Assembly: GCF_963675975.1 (NCBI RefSeq)
Contig: NZ_OY780939.1
Location: 1-64,000, forward strand
Direction: 5' to 3'
Length of the DNA: 64,000 bases
From: Halarcobacter sp.
Lineage (GTDB): Bacteria; Campylobacterota; Campylobacteria; Campylobacterales; Arcobacteraceae
In this document: positions 37,955 through 54,459 of the stretch, piece by piece
Layout of the letters: each line of letters starts with the position of its first letter
Numbering within the stretch: position 1 is the stretch's first letter
The notes under the pieces: generated by a model
The model's database searches: none
Told to the model about the DNA's origin: nothing
The model's input: only the letters and a program-made list of their open reading frames with translations
Made by a program: the position numbers and the translations under genes

Positions 37955-40900
37955 TTATACAATTTTTCTATTTCTAAAAGCCAATACAATAGTTATAAAA
38001 ACCACTAAAAGTGTAATCGGTACAAAAGGTGGTATTGGGATTGGGTCACCTGCTGCATAAGAGTGTAATCCAGCTAAATAATAGTTAACTCCAAAATAAG
38101 TCATCACAATAGAAGAATAAGCTACTAAAGATAAACTAGAAAAAATAAAATTAGAAGCTAAGCCTTTTATGTAGTGTAGGTGTAATATTACTGCATAAAT
38201 TAAAATAGATACTAAAGTCCAAGTCTCTTTTGGATCCCATCCCCAATATCTACCCCAAGATTCATTTGCCCAGATTCCACCTAAGAAGTTACCTATTACA
38301 AGTAAAACTAAACCTATTATCATAGACATTTCATTTATTCTTCTTGCTTCTTTTATAGAGATTTTCAAAGATTCTTGTTTTAAATCATTTTTATTTTTAT
38401 TAATAAATATAAAAAAGACTAGTGTTAAAAATCCTAAAATTGCACTAAGTGCTAAAAAAGCATAACTAGCTGTAATTACACTTACATGAATTGTTAACCA
38501 ATAAGATTTTAAAACAGGAGTTAAAGTAGTAATCTGAGGTTCTAACCATGATAAATGTGCTACAAAAAGGGTAATCCCTGATAACAATGATGTGGTAGCT
38601 AGTGCTAATATTGATTGTTTTGAAAAGATGATTCCTGCTAAAACAATAGCCCATGCTATATAAATCATAGATTCATATCCATTTGACCAAGGGGCATGAC
38701 CTGAAACATACCATCTTAATGCAAGTCCTGAAGTATGAACTATAAAACTTAGTATAAATATCACAAGAAAAAATTTTGATATTTTATTTAAAGATATCAT
38801 TGGTTTAAATATTTTTACAAATACAAAAGCCAATAAAACAACTCCTAAGATTAGATATACAGGAGTTAGTCTTTTAAAAATATTATATTTGTTAAAAAGT
38901 AATTCTGCTTTTATTTTCCATTCATTAGGGATAATATTAGCTGCATATTTTGTTTGATAGTTTATAATATTATCAAGGGCGATATTTGCTTTATCCCAAG
39001 AGGCTTTACCTTCATTTGCTTCTTTTAATGCAATAAAATAACTATCCATAAGATTTGCTATATCTTTTGCCTCTGTTTTATTTAAAGCACCAACTCCATC
39101 ATTTATAACTGATATTGCTAAAGTTGGGTCTAGCCATTTGTTGTTGTTATCATCAATTTTTGGAAATAGTTTTAGAAAAGCTCCTGAAAACAGATTATAG
39201 ATAATATTTAATCTTTCATCTACTTTTATAACATCCTTATCGTAAGTTGTTCTTTGTGAGGGTTTCTTTTTATTTATTATTTCTAAATCATCTTCTAATT
39301 TATATTTCCCTAAATTACCATATATATCATCAAATTTAAAGTATTTTGAATCACTATTTATATTTAAAACATTTTTCAATTTATCATTTTTTACACTAAT
39401 AATTGGAACTTTTTGCCAGGCTCTTGGATTTATAAGCATACTAATAAATAGTTGATTTGCATTTAATCCATATAAACTCTCTTTTCTCATCACTTTATTC
39501 ATAATCTCAATAGCTAAAGAATTAATAGGTTTGATTCTTCCTTGATAATCTTGAACTAATACTGCCCCTAATTTGTTTGCATGGTCTAAATCTATATTTG
39601 TGATAAGTTTCATATCAATATTTGAGTTTGTTTCTGCTTTTAAATCACTTGTAAATAGAAATACAAAACAGATAAGAAAAGCACTTGCAATATTTTTTAA
39701 TTCATATTTTGTATTTGCCAGTTTTCTAAATCTACCATTTTTCATAAAAAGACTAAAAATAAGCCCTGTAAATAATAAAAAGTAACCAATATATGTTGGT
39801 ATTACTCCTGGGTCTTTATTTACAGAAAGTATTGTTGCAGTTTCATTCATAGTGTATGAACTTTGAAAAAATTTATACCCTTTATAGTTTAGAGTATTGT
39901 TCATAGATATTAATTGCTCAAAAGTTATATCATCTTTTGTATCATATACTTTTACTAAACTAGAATAACTTGAAGGGGATTTAGAACCAGGATATCTTTC
40001 TAGATTAAAATCATTTAAATATAAAGAAAATGGCAACTCAATAATCTTTGCACCCCAAGATAGTTTTAGTGTTTTATCATCTAGCTTAATTGTTTTTTCA
40101 TAACCTTGATTTGAACCACCTTTTCCAAAAAGAGAGATCTCACTCTCTTTTCCTTTGTAAGTTAGTTTAGTAATCACGGCATTTAGTCTTTTATCTTTTT
40201 GAACAAGATTTTTATCCATACTTACAACTTGAACTTTCCCTGATGCTGCAAAATCTGGCGTTGCAAATCTCGTTTGTGCTACTATATAAATAACATCATC
40301 TCTTAAAGGTAAAACTTCATTTGCTTTTATAGTACCTTGCCCTACTCCATCCATAAAGTTGTATGTGATTGATACATTTGATTTAATATAAACTTGATTA
40401 TCTTTTGTTTCAAATAAAACTTTAGGTTTAGAGTTATCTTCAATCTTTTTATTTAAAGAAAAAGTAGTATATTTATCTGAGTATATTTTTGTATTTTGTA
40501 AATCTATACTTCTTGCTCCTGTTAAATCAGTAATAATAAGATTTACCATAGGTTTTCCATCTTTTACTGTTACAATTTTCTCTGCTGCATTTGGAACAAA
40601 ATTTTGAAATTTTAAATTTATATTTGAGTTAATATCTAAATCAAAATCTGTTTGAGAAAGTTCTGTCATTAATACTTTTGTATCTTTTTTAAGTATCTCT
40701 TTTCCATCTTTATTTAATAAAACAGCTTGAATATATTCATCATTTGAAAGCATTTTATTTTGTATAGTAAATTCAGGAATAGTCATCAAACCTTCATAAC
40801 CTAAATATCTAGTAAGAGCAGCTCCAACTAAGATAAATGCAAATGATATATGGATAAAAAAGATAAAAAACTTTTTGATTTTATACATTTTAAACCAAAT

Positions 40901-41095
40901 AATATTAGCTAATGAAGAGATTACAAGAATAAGCATAATAAGTTCAAACCAAGTTTTATTATATACAAAAGACCTTACAGCCAATGTACCATAATCATTT
41001 TCTATAAATGTAGCCACAGCACATGAAAAAGCGAAAAGAAGCATTAAAACTGTTGCAGTTTCAATTGATAGAATATTTTTTAGTAATTTTTTCAT
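37955..41095 (-). CDS. nrfI: Cytochrome c maturation protein CcsBA (NrfI/CcsA1 type)
   Basis: A 1046-residue fusion of ResB-like (N-terminal half, TM helices near residues 10-30, 50-70, 75-95 and about 430-450) and ResC/CcsA-like (C-terminal, about 700-1040) proteins; it exports heme and attaches it to CXXCH motifs in the periplasm. The tryptophan-rich WWD segment is WGRYWGWDPKETW (about residues 947-959), and heme-ligand histidines are seen in FIVHTSGLALRW and LTIHVSVITASYA. It lies downstream of nrfHA, the position of W. succinogenes NrfI, which is needed for heme attachment at the CX2CK site of NrfA. Which isoform it is rests on this context. Confidence 0.86.
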   Translation of the reverse strand: MKKLLKNILSIETATVLMLLFAFSCAVATFIENDYGTLAVRSFVYNKTWFELIMLILVISSLANIIWFKMYKIKKFFIFFIHISFAFILVGAALTRYLGYEGLMTIPEFTIQNKMLSNDEYIQAVLLNKDGKEILKKDTKVLMTELSQTDFDLDINSNINLKFQNFVPNAAEKIVTVKDGKPMVNLIITDLTGARSIDLQNTKIYSDKYTTFSLNKKIEDNSKPKVLFETKDNQVYIKSNVSITYNFMDGVGQGTIKANEVLPLRDDVIYIVAQTRFATPDFAASGKVQVVSMDKNLVQKDKRLNAVITKLTYKGKESEISLFGKGGSNQGYEKTIKLDDKTLKLSWGAKIIELPFSLYLNDFNLERYPGSKSPSSYSSLVKVYDTKDDITFEQLISMNNTLNYKGYKFFQSSYTMNETATILSVNKDPGVIPTYIGYFLLFTGLIFSLFMKNGRFRKLANTKYELKNIASAFLICFVFLFTSDLKAETNSNIDMKLITNIDLDHANKLGAVLVQDYQGRIKPINSLAIEIMNKVMRKESLYGLNANQLFISMLINPRAWQKVPIISVKNDKLKNVLNINSDSKYFKFDDIYGNLGKYKLEDDLEIINKKKPSQRTTYDKDVIKVDERLNIIYNLFSGAFLKLFPKIDDNNNKWLDPTLAISVINDGVGALNKTEAKDIANLMDSYFIALKEANEGKASWDKANIALDNIINYQTKYAANIIPNEWKIKAELLFNKYNIFKRLTPVYLILGVVLLAFVFVKIFKPMISLNKISKFFLVIFILSFIVHTSGLALRWYVSGHAPWSNGYESMIYIAWAIVLAGIIFSKQSILALATTSLLSGITLFVAHLSWLEPQITTLTPVLKSYWLTIHVSVITASYAFLALSAILGFLTLVFFIFINKNKNDLKQESLKISIKEARRINEMSMIIGLVLLVIGNFLGGIWANESWGRYWGWDPKETWTLVSILIYAVILHLHYIKGLASNFIFSSLSLVAYSSIVMTYFGVNYYLAGLHSYAAGDPIPIPPFVPITLLVVFITIVLAFRNRKIV

Positions 41096-41114
41096 ATTAA
41101 ACCTAGATTATACA

Positions 41115-41173
41115 ATTAATAAATAACACCTAAATTAATAGGAGAGATATGTGACTAGGTGTTATTTATTAAT
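41115..41173. repeat. 18-bp perfect inverted repeat between nrfA and ccsBA
   Basis: Arms ATTAATAAATAACACCTA (41115-41132) and TAGGTGTTATTTATTAAT (41156-41173) with a 23-base loop, 20 bases before the ccsBA start and just after the nrfA terminator. No T-tract follows, so this is more likely an mRNA-stabilising or regulatory stem than a terminator. Confidence 0.75.
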
Positions 41174-41178
41174 CATAA

Positions 41179-41205
41179 AAGAAAAGAGGATTAACCTCTT
41201 CTCTT
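41179..41205 (-). terminator. Hairpin terminator after nrfA
   Basis: Eleven-base arms AAGAGAAGAGG/CCTCTTTTCTT on the minus strand with one G-U pair and a 5-base loop, 20 bases past the nrfA stop, followed by TTATGATT. Probably partial, letting some transcription into ccsBA. Confidence 0.55.
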
Positions 41206-41224
41206 AAATTTGTAATTTAAAGTC

Positions 41225-42715
41225 TTAGTTATAAGAAGTTTTATCTTCTATACCCTCTGTTGATTTAGGGTTATAGATACCTTTTTTCTCAGCCTCTTTT
41301 TTCCATTCAATTAAAAGTCCACTTTTGAATTTTTTCTTATCATCTACAAGTTTTTCAAATGGTAAACCAATAATCTCTTGAGCTTTCTCTTTAGAAGTAG
41401 CTTCAGGTGCTTTATAATCAGCAGCTCCATGTTTAGCTAAGATTTTAGCTAATTTAATTCTAGCATTTCCAGCTTTTTCAATTGCTGTTGCTAAAACTCT
41501 TAAAGTCTCTTCAGGTGCATGGAAGAATGCTGGGTGTGATGCAACTGCATAATCCCATCTCCATTGTGCATGTCTGATATCTTTTAATACAGGTGCCATT
41601 TCTGCTTCACTTGCTCCAACTTCCCAAGCTTTTCCAGCTTCTAAGTGTGCAGCAGCTAATTGTTTCATAGCTTTTTTGTGTAACTCATCTTTTCTTTGTT
41701 TTTTCTCATTAATTGTTTTAAGTAATGAGTCTTCAGAAACTCTGTGACAAGTCATACAAGTATTTTCCATATTTTCCAATGGATTACCAATTTTATGATC
41801 TGTATATTTAACTCCACCTTCTCTTTTATAAGGCATGTGACAATCTGCACAAGAAACATTGTTTTTACCGTGTGCACCTGTTTTCCACATCTCATAACCT
41901 GGGTGTTGAGCTTTTAACATTGGAGTTTTAGAGATTTTGTGTGTCCAATCTTTGAAATCCATATTATCATAATATCTTTCCATATCATCAACTGATGTAC
42001 CTTCAGACCAAGGTAAAGTAACAACAGCCGCTTTTTTACCATCAGGAGTATCAGTTTTTTTGAAATAATATTCAACGTGACATTGTGCACAAACCATTGT
42101 TCTCATCTCTTGGTGAGTTGCATCAGCTAACGAAGTTTCACCATTTGATTGTAAAGCAGTATCTAAATACTTTCTATTTACTTGAAGCTCCATAGTTTCA
42201 GGATTATGACAATCTACACAACCAATTGGATTAATAATATCTGAACCATATTTTGCCCATTTACCAGTAAAGTACTCTAAGTCACCTTGCTCATTCATAA
42301 TTCTAGGAACATCAGGTGATTTACATGTCCAACATGCTGTTGGCATTGGTCCAGTTTTACCATCTACTGGTGCACCTGTTCTAAGAGTATTTCTATTATC
42401 TTCAATAGCATAGAAGTGACCTCTTGGAGCGTTATAGTCTTTTGCAAAACCATATCCTGCCCATAATACAACTAATTCAGGATATTTTTCTAACATATCC
42501 TCGATTTTATCACTTTGTTTAGTTTGTTTCCAAGAATCATATTCTCTTGGATAAAACTTTTTAAACTCTTCGTTTTTTGTTTCCCATTTGTCAATTTTTG
42601 GAACAGAATTTATAATTTTTTGTTCCTCTTTTTTCTCATTAATAGATGCAACTAATGCACTTAAACAGCCAATTGCTACTAATGAAGCTACAAGTAAGAC
42701 TTTAAACTTTTTCAT
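41225..42715 (-). CDS. nrfA: Cytochrome c nitrite reductase, pentaheme NrfA
   Basis: Periplasmic enzyme that reduces nitrite to ammonium with six electrons. The 496-residue protein has an N-terminal signal/anchor (about residues 5-25) and five heme motifs: the active-site CWTCK (128-132), CVDCH (166-170), CAQCH (209-213), CADCH (289-293) and CMTCH (320-324). The segment KAQHPGYEMW (about residues 268-277) carries the conserved Lys, Gln and His near the active site and calcium site. The CX2CK active-site heme is the classical form and needs a dedicated lyase, probably the adjacent ccsBA. A strong AAGGAAG site precedes the start. Works with NrfH encoded 13 bases upstream. Confidence 0.97.
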   Translation of the reverse strand: MKKFKVLLVASLVAIGCLSALVASINEKKEEQKIINSVPKIDKWETKNEEFKKFYPREYDSWKQTKQSDKIEDMLEKYPELVVLWAGYGFAKDYNAPRGHFYAIEDNRNTLRTGAPVDGKTGPMPTACWTCKSPDVPRIMNEQGDLEYFTGKWAKYGSDIINPIGCVDCHNPETMELQVNRKYLDTALQSNGETSLADATHQEMRTMVCAQCHVEYYFKKTDTPDGKKAAVVTLPWSEGTSVDDMERYYDNMDFKDWTHKISKTPMLKAQHPGYEMWKTGAHGKNNVSCADCHMPYKREGGVKYTDHKIGNPLENMENTCMTCHRVSEDSLLKTINEKKQRKDELHKKAMKQLAAAHLEAGKAWEVGASEAEMAPVLKDIRHAQWRWDYAVASHPAFFHAPEETLRVLATAIEKAGNARIKLAKILAKHGAADYKAPEATSKEKAQEIIGLPFEKLVDDKKKFKSGLLIEWKKEAEKKGIYNPKSTEGIEDKTSYN

Positions 42716-42728
42716 CTTTCTTTCCTTC

Positions 42729-43265
42729 TTATTTCATTCTTTCTTTAACACCTATACTATAAGGAGTTGATGTTAAACTTCTAACTTTGCCATGAGGAGT
42801 AAACTTATGACATTCCCAACATTTTCGATCAGCTTTTAAACTATCTTCTTCTGAACCATGGTAATTATTTGCATTTAGACCCATTTGAGATGTTAAATCT
42901 CCATGACATCTAATACAGTTTGCTTGCACTCTGTCTGCACCATCTTCACTTATGTCAATATTATTTTCATAAGTGTTCAAGGTAAATGCAACTGAGTGAT
43001 TCCAACCATCGATTGCTTTAGCTTTATACTTAGCAACCACATCACCAACTGGCAAGTGACAATCCACACATGTAGCAACATTCTTATGAGAACTTTTTGA
43101 CCATGTTGCATATGCAGAATTCATCGTATGACAATTGATACAGGCTTTAGGATCACTTGACAGGTATGACAACATTTTTGATGCATGCACTGTATAAGCA
43201 AATAAACCAACAGCAATAAGAAAAGCTAAAATTGATCCATAGACTACAATTTTTTCTCTTTTCAT
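42729..43265 (-). CDS. nrfH: Tetraheme quinol dehydrogenase NrfH
   Basis: Membrane-anchored NapC/NirT-type cytochrome that oxidises menaquinol and passes electrons to NrfA. The 178-residue protein has one N-terminal TM helix (about residues 7-28) and four CXXCH motifs: CINCH (42-46, followed by a methionine at 48, the ligand of heme 1 in known NrfH), CVDCH (66-70), CIRCH (117-121) and CWECH (149-153). The start at 43265 has AAAGGA six bases upstream; a longer reading from 43286 adds seven residues without a comparable site. First gene of nrfH-nrfA-ccsBA. Confidence 0.95.
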   Translation of the reverse strand: MKREKIVVYGSILAFLIAVGLFAYTVHASKMLSYLSSDPKACINCHTMNSAYATWSKSSHKNVATCVDCHLPVGDVVAKYKAKAIDGWNHSVAFTLNTYENNIDISEDGADRVQANCIRCHGDLTSQMGLNANNYHGSEEDSLKADRKCWECHKFTPHGKVRSLTSTPYSIGVKERMK

Positions 43266-43290
43266 TCTTAATCCTTTAAATTGCATTAGA

Positions 43291-43296
43291 AGTATA
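43291..43296 (-). promoter_or_regulatory. Predicted -10 box for nrfH
   Basis: TATACT on the minus strand. A start near 43284 would give a 19-base leader before the nrfH ATG and place the activator dyad at about -41.5. Confidence 0.5.
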
Positions 43297-43318
43297 AATT
43301 AATTTTTAGTTTAAATCC

Positions 43319-43332
43319 TTGACCTATGTCAA
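43319..43332 (-). promoter_or_regulatory. CRP/FNR-family activator site upstream of nrfH
   Basis: Perfect dyad TTGAC-CTAT-GTCAA, the TTGAN-N4-NTCAA form bound by CRP/FNR-family regulators. Its centre is about 41.5 bases upstream of the predicted start, the class II activator position. Nss-type regulators control nrf genes in W. succinogenes and C. jejuni. Confidence 0.6.
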
Positions 43333-43603
43333 GAATGAATATTTAGTCATACTATAAAATGGTACTTTCTTATTAATTTAAATTTTTCGATTAAAATATC
43401 ATTTAATTTAATTATGTGAAATTTATAGTAAAAGTTATTTTACTTTATTGAAAATAAAGTTTTTTAGGTAGTTTTAGAATTTTATTTATAAGTTTTTATT
43501 ATATTATTTTAATATATAAAAAATTGATACGTATATTGATAAAAAAAATTATAAATATTTCAAAATTTGTAAATTTATTGATAGTTTGTATTTAAAAGAT
43601 GAA

Positions 43604-43632
43604 TTATAAGTGTCAAAATTTGACACTTATAA
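43604..43632 (-). terminator. Hairpin after the YciI-family gene
   Basis: Fourteen-base perfect arms TTATAAGTGTCAAA/TTTGACACTTATAA around one central base, 9 bases past the stop. On the minus strand followed by TTCATCTTTT. Best read as a terminator; the TTTGACAC core could also bind a regulator. Confidence 0.5.
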
Positions 43633-43640
43633 ATTAGAAT

Positions 43641-43925
43641 TTATCTTGGTAGTAATTTAACTGGAACGATTTGGAACTCTTCCATATTCCATACACCATT
43701 TACTACATATGGCTCATTTTCTAACCATTCATTAATCGCTTCATCATTTTCAAAATCAACAAATAGTGTAGAACCTACCATTTGGTCATCTTCTATAAGA
43801 GCACCAGCATTTATAATTTTTCCTTCTGCTATCATTTTTTTAGCACCCTCAACATGAGCGTCTCTTACTTCTAGTCTTTTATCTAAAGCACCTTCATTGT
43901 CATAAGCTATTACAAGGTATTGCAT
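43641..43925 (-). CDS. YciI family protein
   Basis: A 94-residue ferredoxin-like-fold protein of the YciI family. The family His is in the R-D-A-H segment (residues 21-24), and the C-terminal half has EDDQMVGSTLFVDFENDEAINEW and YVVNGVWNMEEFQIVP, typical of the family. Members are small cytoplasmic dimers with a proposed enzymatic or degradative role, but no firm function. Transcribed alone, with a hairpin directly after the stop. Confidence 0.86.
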   Translation of the reverse strand: MQYLVIAYDNEGALDKRLEVRDAHVEGAKKMIAEGKIINAGALIEDDQMVGSTLFVDFENDEAINEWLENEPYVVNGVWNMEEFQIVPVKLLPR

Positions 43926-43990
43926 TGGTTAACTCCTATTTTTAATTGATATAATTCTATCATTTAATCATTACAAGTAAATTAATATCT

Positions 43991-44704
43991 TTATCTTATT
44001 AAAGTCAAATTTGAAAAATAGTAACCTTGTACAAAATCACAATCAAGTTTATTTTGAATCAATTCAAAATCCTCTTTTGTTTCTACACCCTCTATAATAG
44101 ATTTTTGACCATTTTTTCTTATTGTTTCTAATAACCCGCATAGATATGATATATAGTTTTGATTTGTTTTGATTTGTTTTAAAAAAGATTTATCTATTTT
44201 TATATATTTACATCTATTCATAATAAAAAAAGAAAACATTGAGCCATCTTGCGCAAAATCATCTAATGCAGAATCTATGCCTTTTTCTTTTAGCCACATG
44301 GCAAAACTACGCATAATAGAAGAAGATACTTCATCATCACTGCCATTTTCAGTTATCTCTACAACTATATTGTCTTTATATTGTTTTAAAAATTTTTCCC
44401 AATAATTTTTTTGCTCTTCTGTTTTTACAATATCCGCATCAAAATTTAAAAATAATTTTTCTTTTTTATCAAATTTGTTTACTTGATGTAGTTTATTTCT
44501 TTTTTCTAGTTCGAAAAACAAATTATTATAATAGTGAAGTTTTCTAAAAATCTCTTCAGTTGATATTATCTTTTCATCTATTGCAAATTTTGATAATGCC
44601 TCATATGCGAATATCTTATTATCATTTTTTATATCTATTATTGGTTCATATTTTGTTTTATAATCAGCTCTTTTTATTATACTTTTAAACTCTTCTTTAT
44701 TCAT
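43991..44704 (-). CDS. Stand-alone EAL-domain cyclic-di-GMP phosphodiesterase
   Basis: A 237-residue cytoplasmic protein consisting of one EAL domain. The motifs are YEAL (residue 35 Glu), LNFD (about 86-89), VEITEN (116-120), ALDDF (146-150), IKIDKSF (168-174), EGVET (205-209) and QGYYF (226-230), so the metal and catalytic residues look present and hydrolysis of c-di-GMP is likely. One deviation: the usual D-D-F-G loop is D-D-F-A-Q-D-G-S, with Ala for Gly, which could alter activity or dimer coupling. No sensor or GGDEF domain is attached. Neighbours give no clue to a pathway. Confidence 0.85.
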   Translation of the reverse strand: MNKEEFKSIIKRADYKTKYEPIIDIKNDNKIFAYEALSKFAIDEKIISTEEIFRKLHYYNNLFFELEKRNKLHQVNKFDKKEKLFLNFDADIVKTEEQKNYWEKFLKQYKDNIVVEITENGSDDEVSSSIMRSFAMWLKEKGIDSALDDFAQDGSMFSFFIMNRCKYIKIDKSFLKQIKTNQNYISYLCGLLETIRKNGQKSIIEGVETKEDFELIQNKLDCDFVQGYYFSNLTLIR

Positions 44705-44755
44705 AAAGAGAATAATAACAAATTTTAAATTAATTTATGATAACAATTATCAATT

Positions 44756-45145
44756 TTATAAATTAAAATAATTAGCTGATAATATAAATGTAAGTGGATA
44801 TATAAGGGCATTCATATATCTAAAAAGAAAAGTCATTTTTACATTTGGAAGTATATCTTCTATATTTATATTCTCTTCTATCTTTTTTATAATACTAAGT
44901 TTTAAAGAGATATCTAGAAACTTTATCCCAACTATACTTAACATTAAAAAGCTATTGTTTTGCAAATATATAACTAAAAATATAGAATAAATAAAACTCA
45001 AATTTAGTAAAAAGAAAAGTAAAATACTTTTTTTGTAGATTGCATAGTTATTATAAATAACTCCATGCAGTGTGTCAGATTTTTGCCAGTTAGATTCAAA
45101 TATCTCAACAGCAATAAAGATAAAAAATAGTGAGATTATATCCAT
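44756..45145 (-). CDS. Hypothetical membrane protein, 129 residues
   Basis: I do not recognise this protein. It has an N-terminal hydrophobic stretch (residues 1-12), two further membrane segments (about 38-62 and 63-84) and a C-terminal one (about 107-127), with charged loops between. It starts about 28 bases after the rpoC stop, separated by a hairpin lacking a T-tract, so some readthrough from the polymerase operon is possible. It lies at the boundary of the accessory block between rpoC and rpsL. Confidence 0.55.
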   Translation of the reverse strand: MDIISLFFIFIAVEIFESNWQKSDTLHGVIYNNYAIYKKSILLFFLLNLSFIYSIFLVIYLQNNSFLMLSIVGIKFLDISLKLSIIKKIEENINIEDILPNVKMTFLFRYMNALIYPLTFILSANYFNL

Positions 45146-45151
45146 TATATC

Positions 45152-45172
45152 AATTAGGGCAAAGCCCTAATT
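45152..45172 (-). terminator. Hairpin after rpoC
   Basis: Perfect 9-bp stem AATTAGGGC/GCCCTAATT with a 3-base loop directly after the rpoC stop. On the minus strand it is followed by GATATAATGG, not a T-tract, so it is a weak terminator or an mRNA 3'-end stabiliser. Confidence 0.45.
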
Positions 45173-53867
<8,695 letters not shown>

Positions 53868-53899
53868 TTACTTTTTAGCTTTGTATATAAAGCGCAAAA

Positions 53900-53961
53900 G
53901 CATCCTTAAAGGATAGGGTTAAAATTTGCCTTCAAATTCTAACCTTAGCCCTCAAAGATGC
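53900..53961 (-). repeat. Long imperfect stem-loop in the rplL-rpoB spacer
   Basis: Arms 53900-53928 and 53933-53961 (29 bases each) with a 4-base loop. By eye the stem has about 23 Watson-Crick pairs, 4 G-U pairs and 2 mismatches in the minus-strand RNA. The G-U pairs show that the RNA, not DNA, is the selected form. Candidate RNase III processing site or attenuator. Confidence 0.7.
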
Positions 53962-53967
53962 TAATCT

Positions 53968-53994
53968 TTATACAAGGCATAAAGCCTTGTATAA
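53968..53994 (-). repeat. Second stem-loop in the rplL-rpoB spacer
   Basis: Perfect 11-bp stem TTATACAAGGC/GCCTTGTATAA with a 5-base loop, just after the rplL stop. No T-tract follows, so it may act as a partial terminator or 3'-end stabiliser. Confidence 0.6.
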
Positions 53995-54022
53995 CAGGAA
54001 ACAGGGTAATTACAAAAAGTAA

Positions 54023-54400
54023 TTATGCTAGTTCTACAACAGCACCTGCACCTTCTAATTCAGTTTTAGCAGCTTCAGCGTCTTCTTTAGAAACACCTTC
54101 TTTTACAACAGCACCAGCTTCTTCAGCCATTGCTTTTGCTTCTTTTAATCCAAGACCAGTTAACGCTCTAATTACTTTAATTACGTTAATTTTCTTAGCT
54201 CCAGCGTCTTTTAATACAACGTTGAATTCAGTTTTTTCTTCTGCAGCTTCAGCAGCTCCACCAGCAACTGCTCCACCAGCAACTGCAACAGGTTGTGCAG
54301 ATACACCAAATTTCTCTTCAAATTCTTTAACTAATTCTGATAATTCTAATACAGATAAACCAGAGATGTATTCTAATACGTCTTCTTTAGAAATTGCCAT
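54023..54400 (-). CDS. rplL: 50S ribosomal protein L7/L12
   Basis: The 125-residue stalk protein that recruits translation factors. N-terminal dimerisation part ([29 protein letters not shown]), an Ala/Gly hinge (about residues 37-54) and the C-terminal factor-binding domain beginning [20 protein letters not shown]. It follows rplJ by 59 bases and is separated from rpoB by a structured spacer. Confidence 0.98.
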   Translation of the reverse strand: MAISKEDVLEYISGLSVLELSELVKEFEEKFGVSAQPVAVAGGAVAGGAAEAAEEKTEFNVVLKDAGAKKINVIKVIRALTGLGLKEAKAMAEEAGAVVKEGVSKEDAEAAKTELEGAGAVVELA

Positions 54401-54459
54401 TTCATTTTTCCTTAATTTATTTTTTTAATTTTTATTTATGTTATAAATGCGTATTTAAA

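Larger units (their letters stand above)
43287..43640. other. nrfH-YciI spacer
   Basis: An AT-rich gap of about 350 bases. Its left end holds the nrfH promoter and activator site, and its right end the hairpin after the YciI gene. Between about 43340 and 43600 I see only AT-rich sequence with short homopolymer runs, no convincing coding region and no RNA gene. Confidence 0.6.

Noticed and set aside
43604-43632. 29-base palindrome with TTTGACAC core as a CRP/FNR operator
   Set aside because: It lies directly after the YciI stop and over 300 bases from the nrfH start, so a terminator or 3'-end stem is the simpler reading.
53958-54428. 156-codon plus-strand frame across rplL
   Set aside because: Antisense to rplL; Ala/Ser/Thr-rich translation results from the Ala/Glu/Gly-rich rplL sequence.
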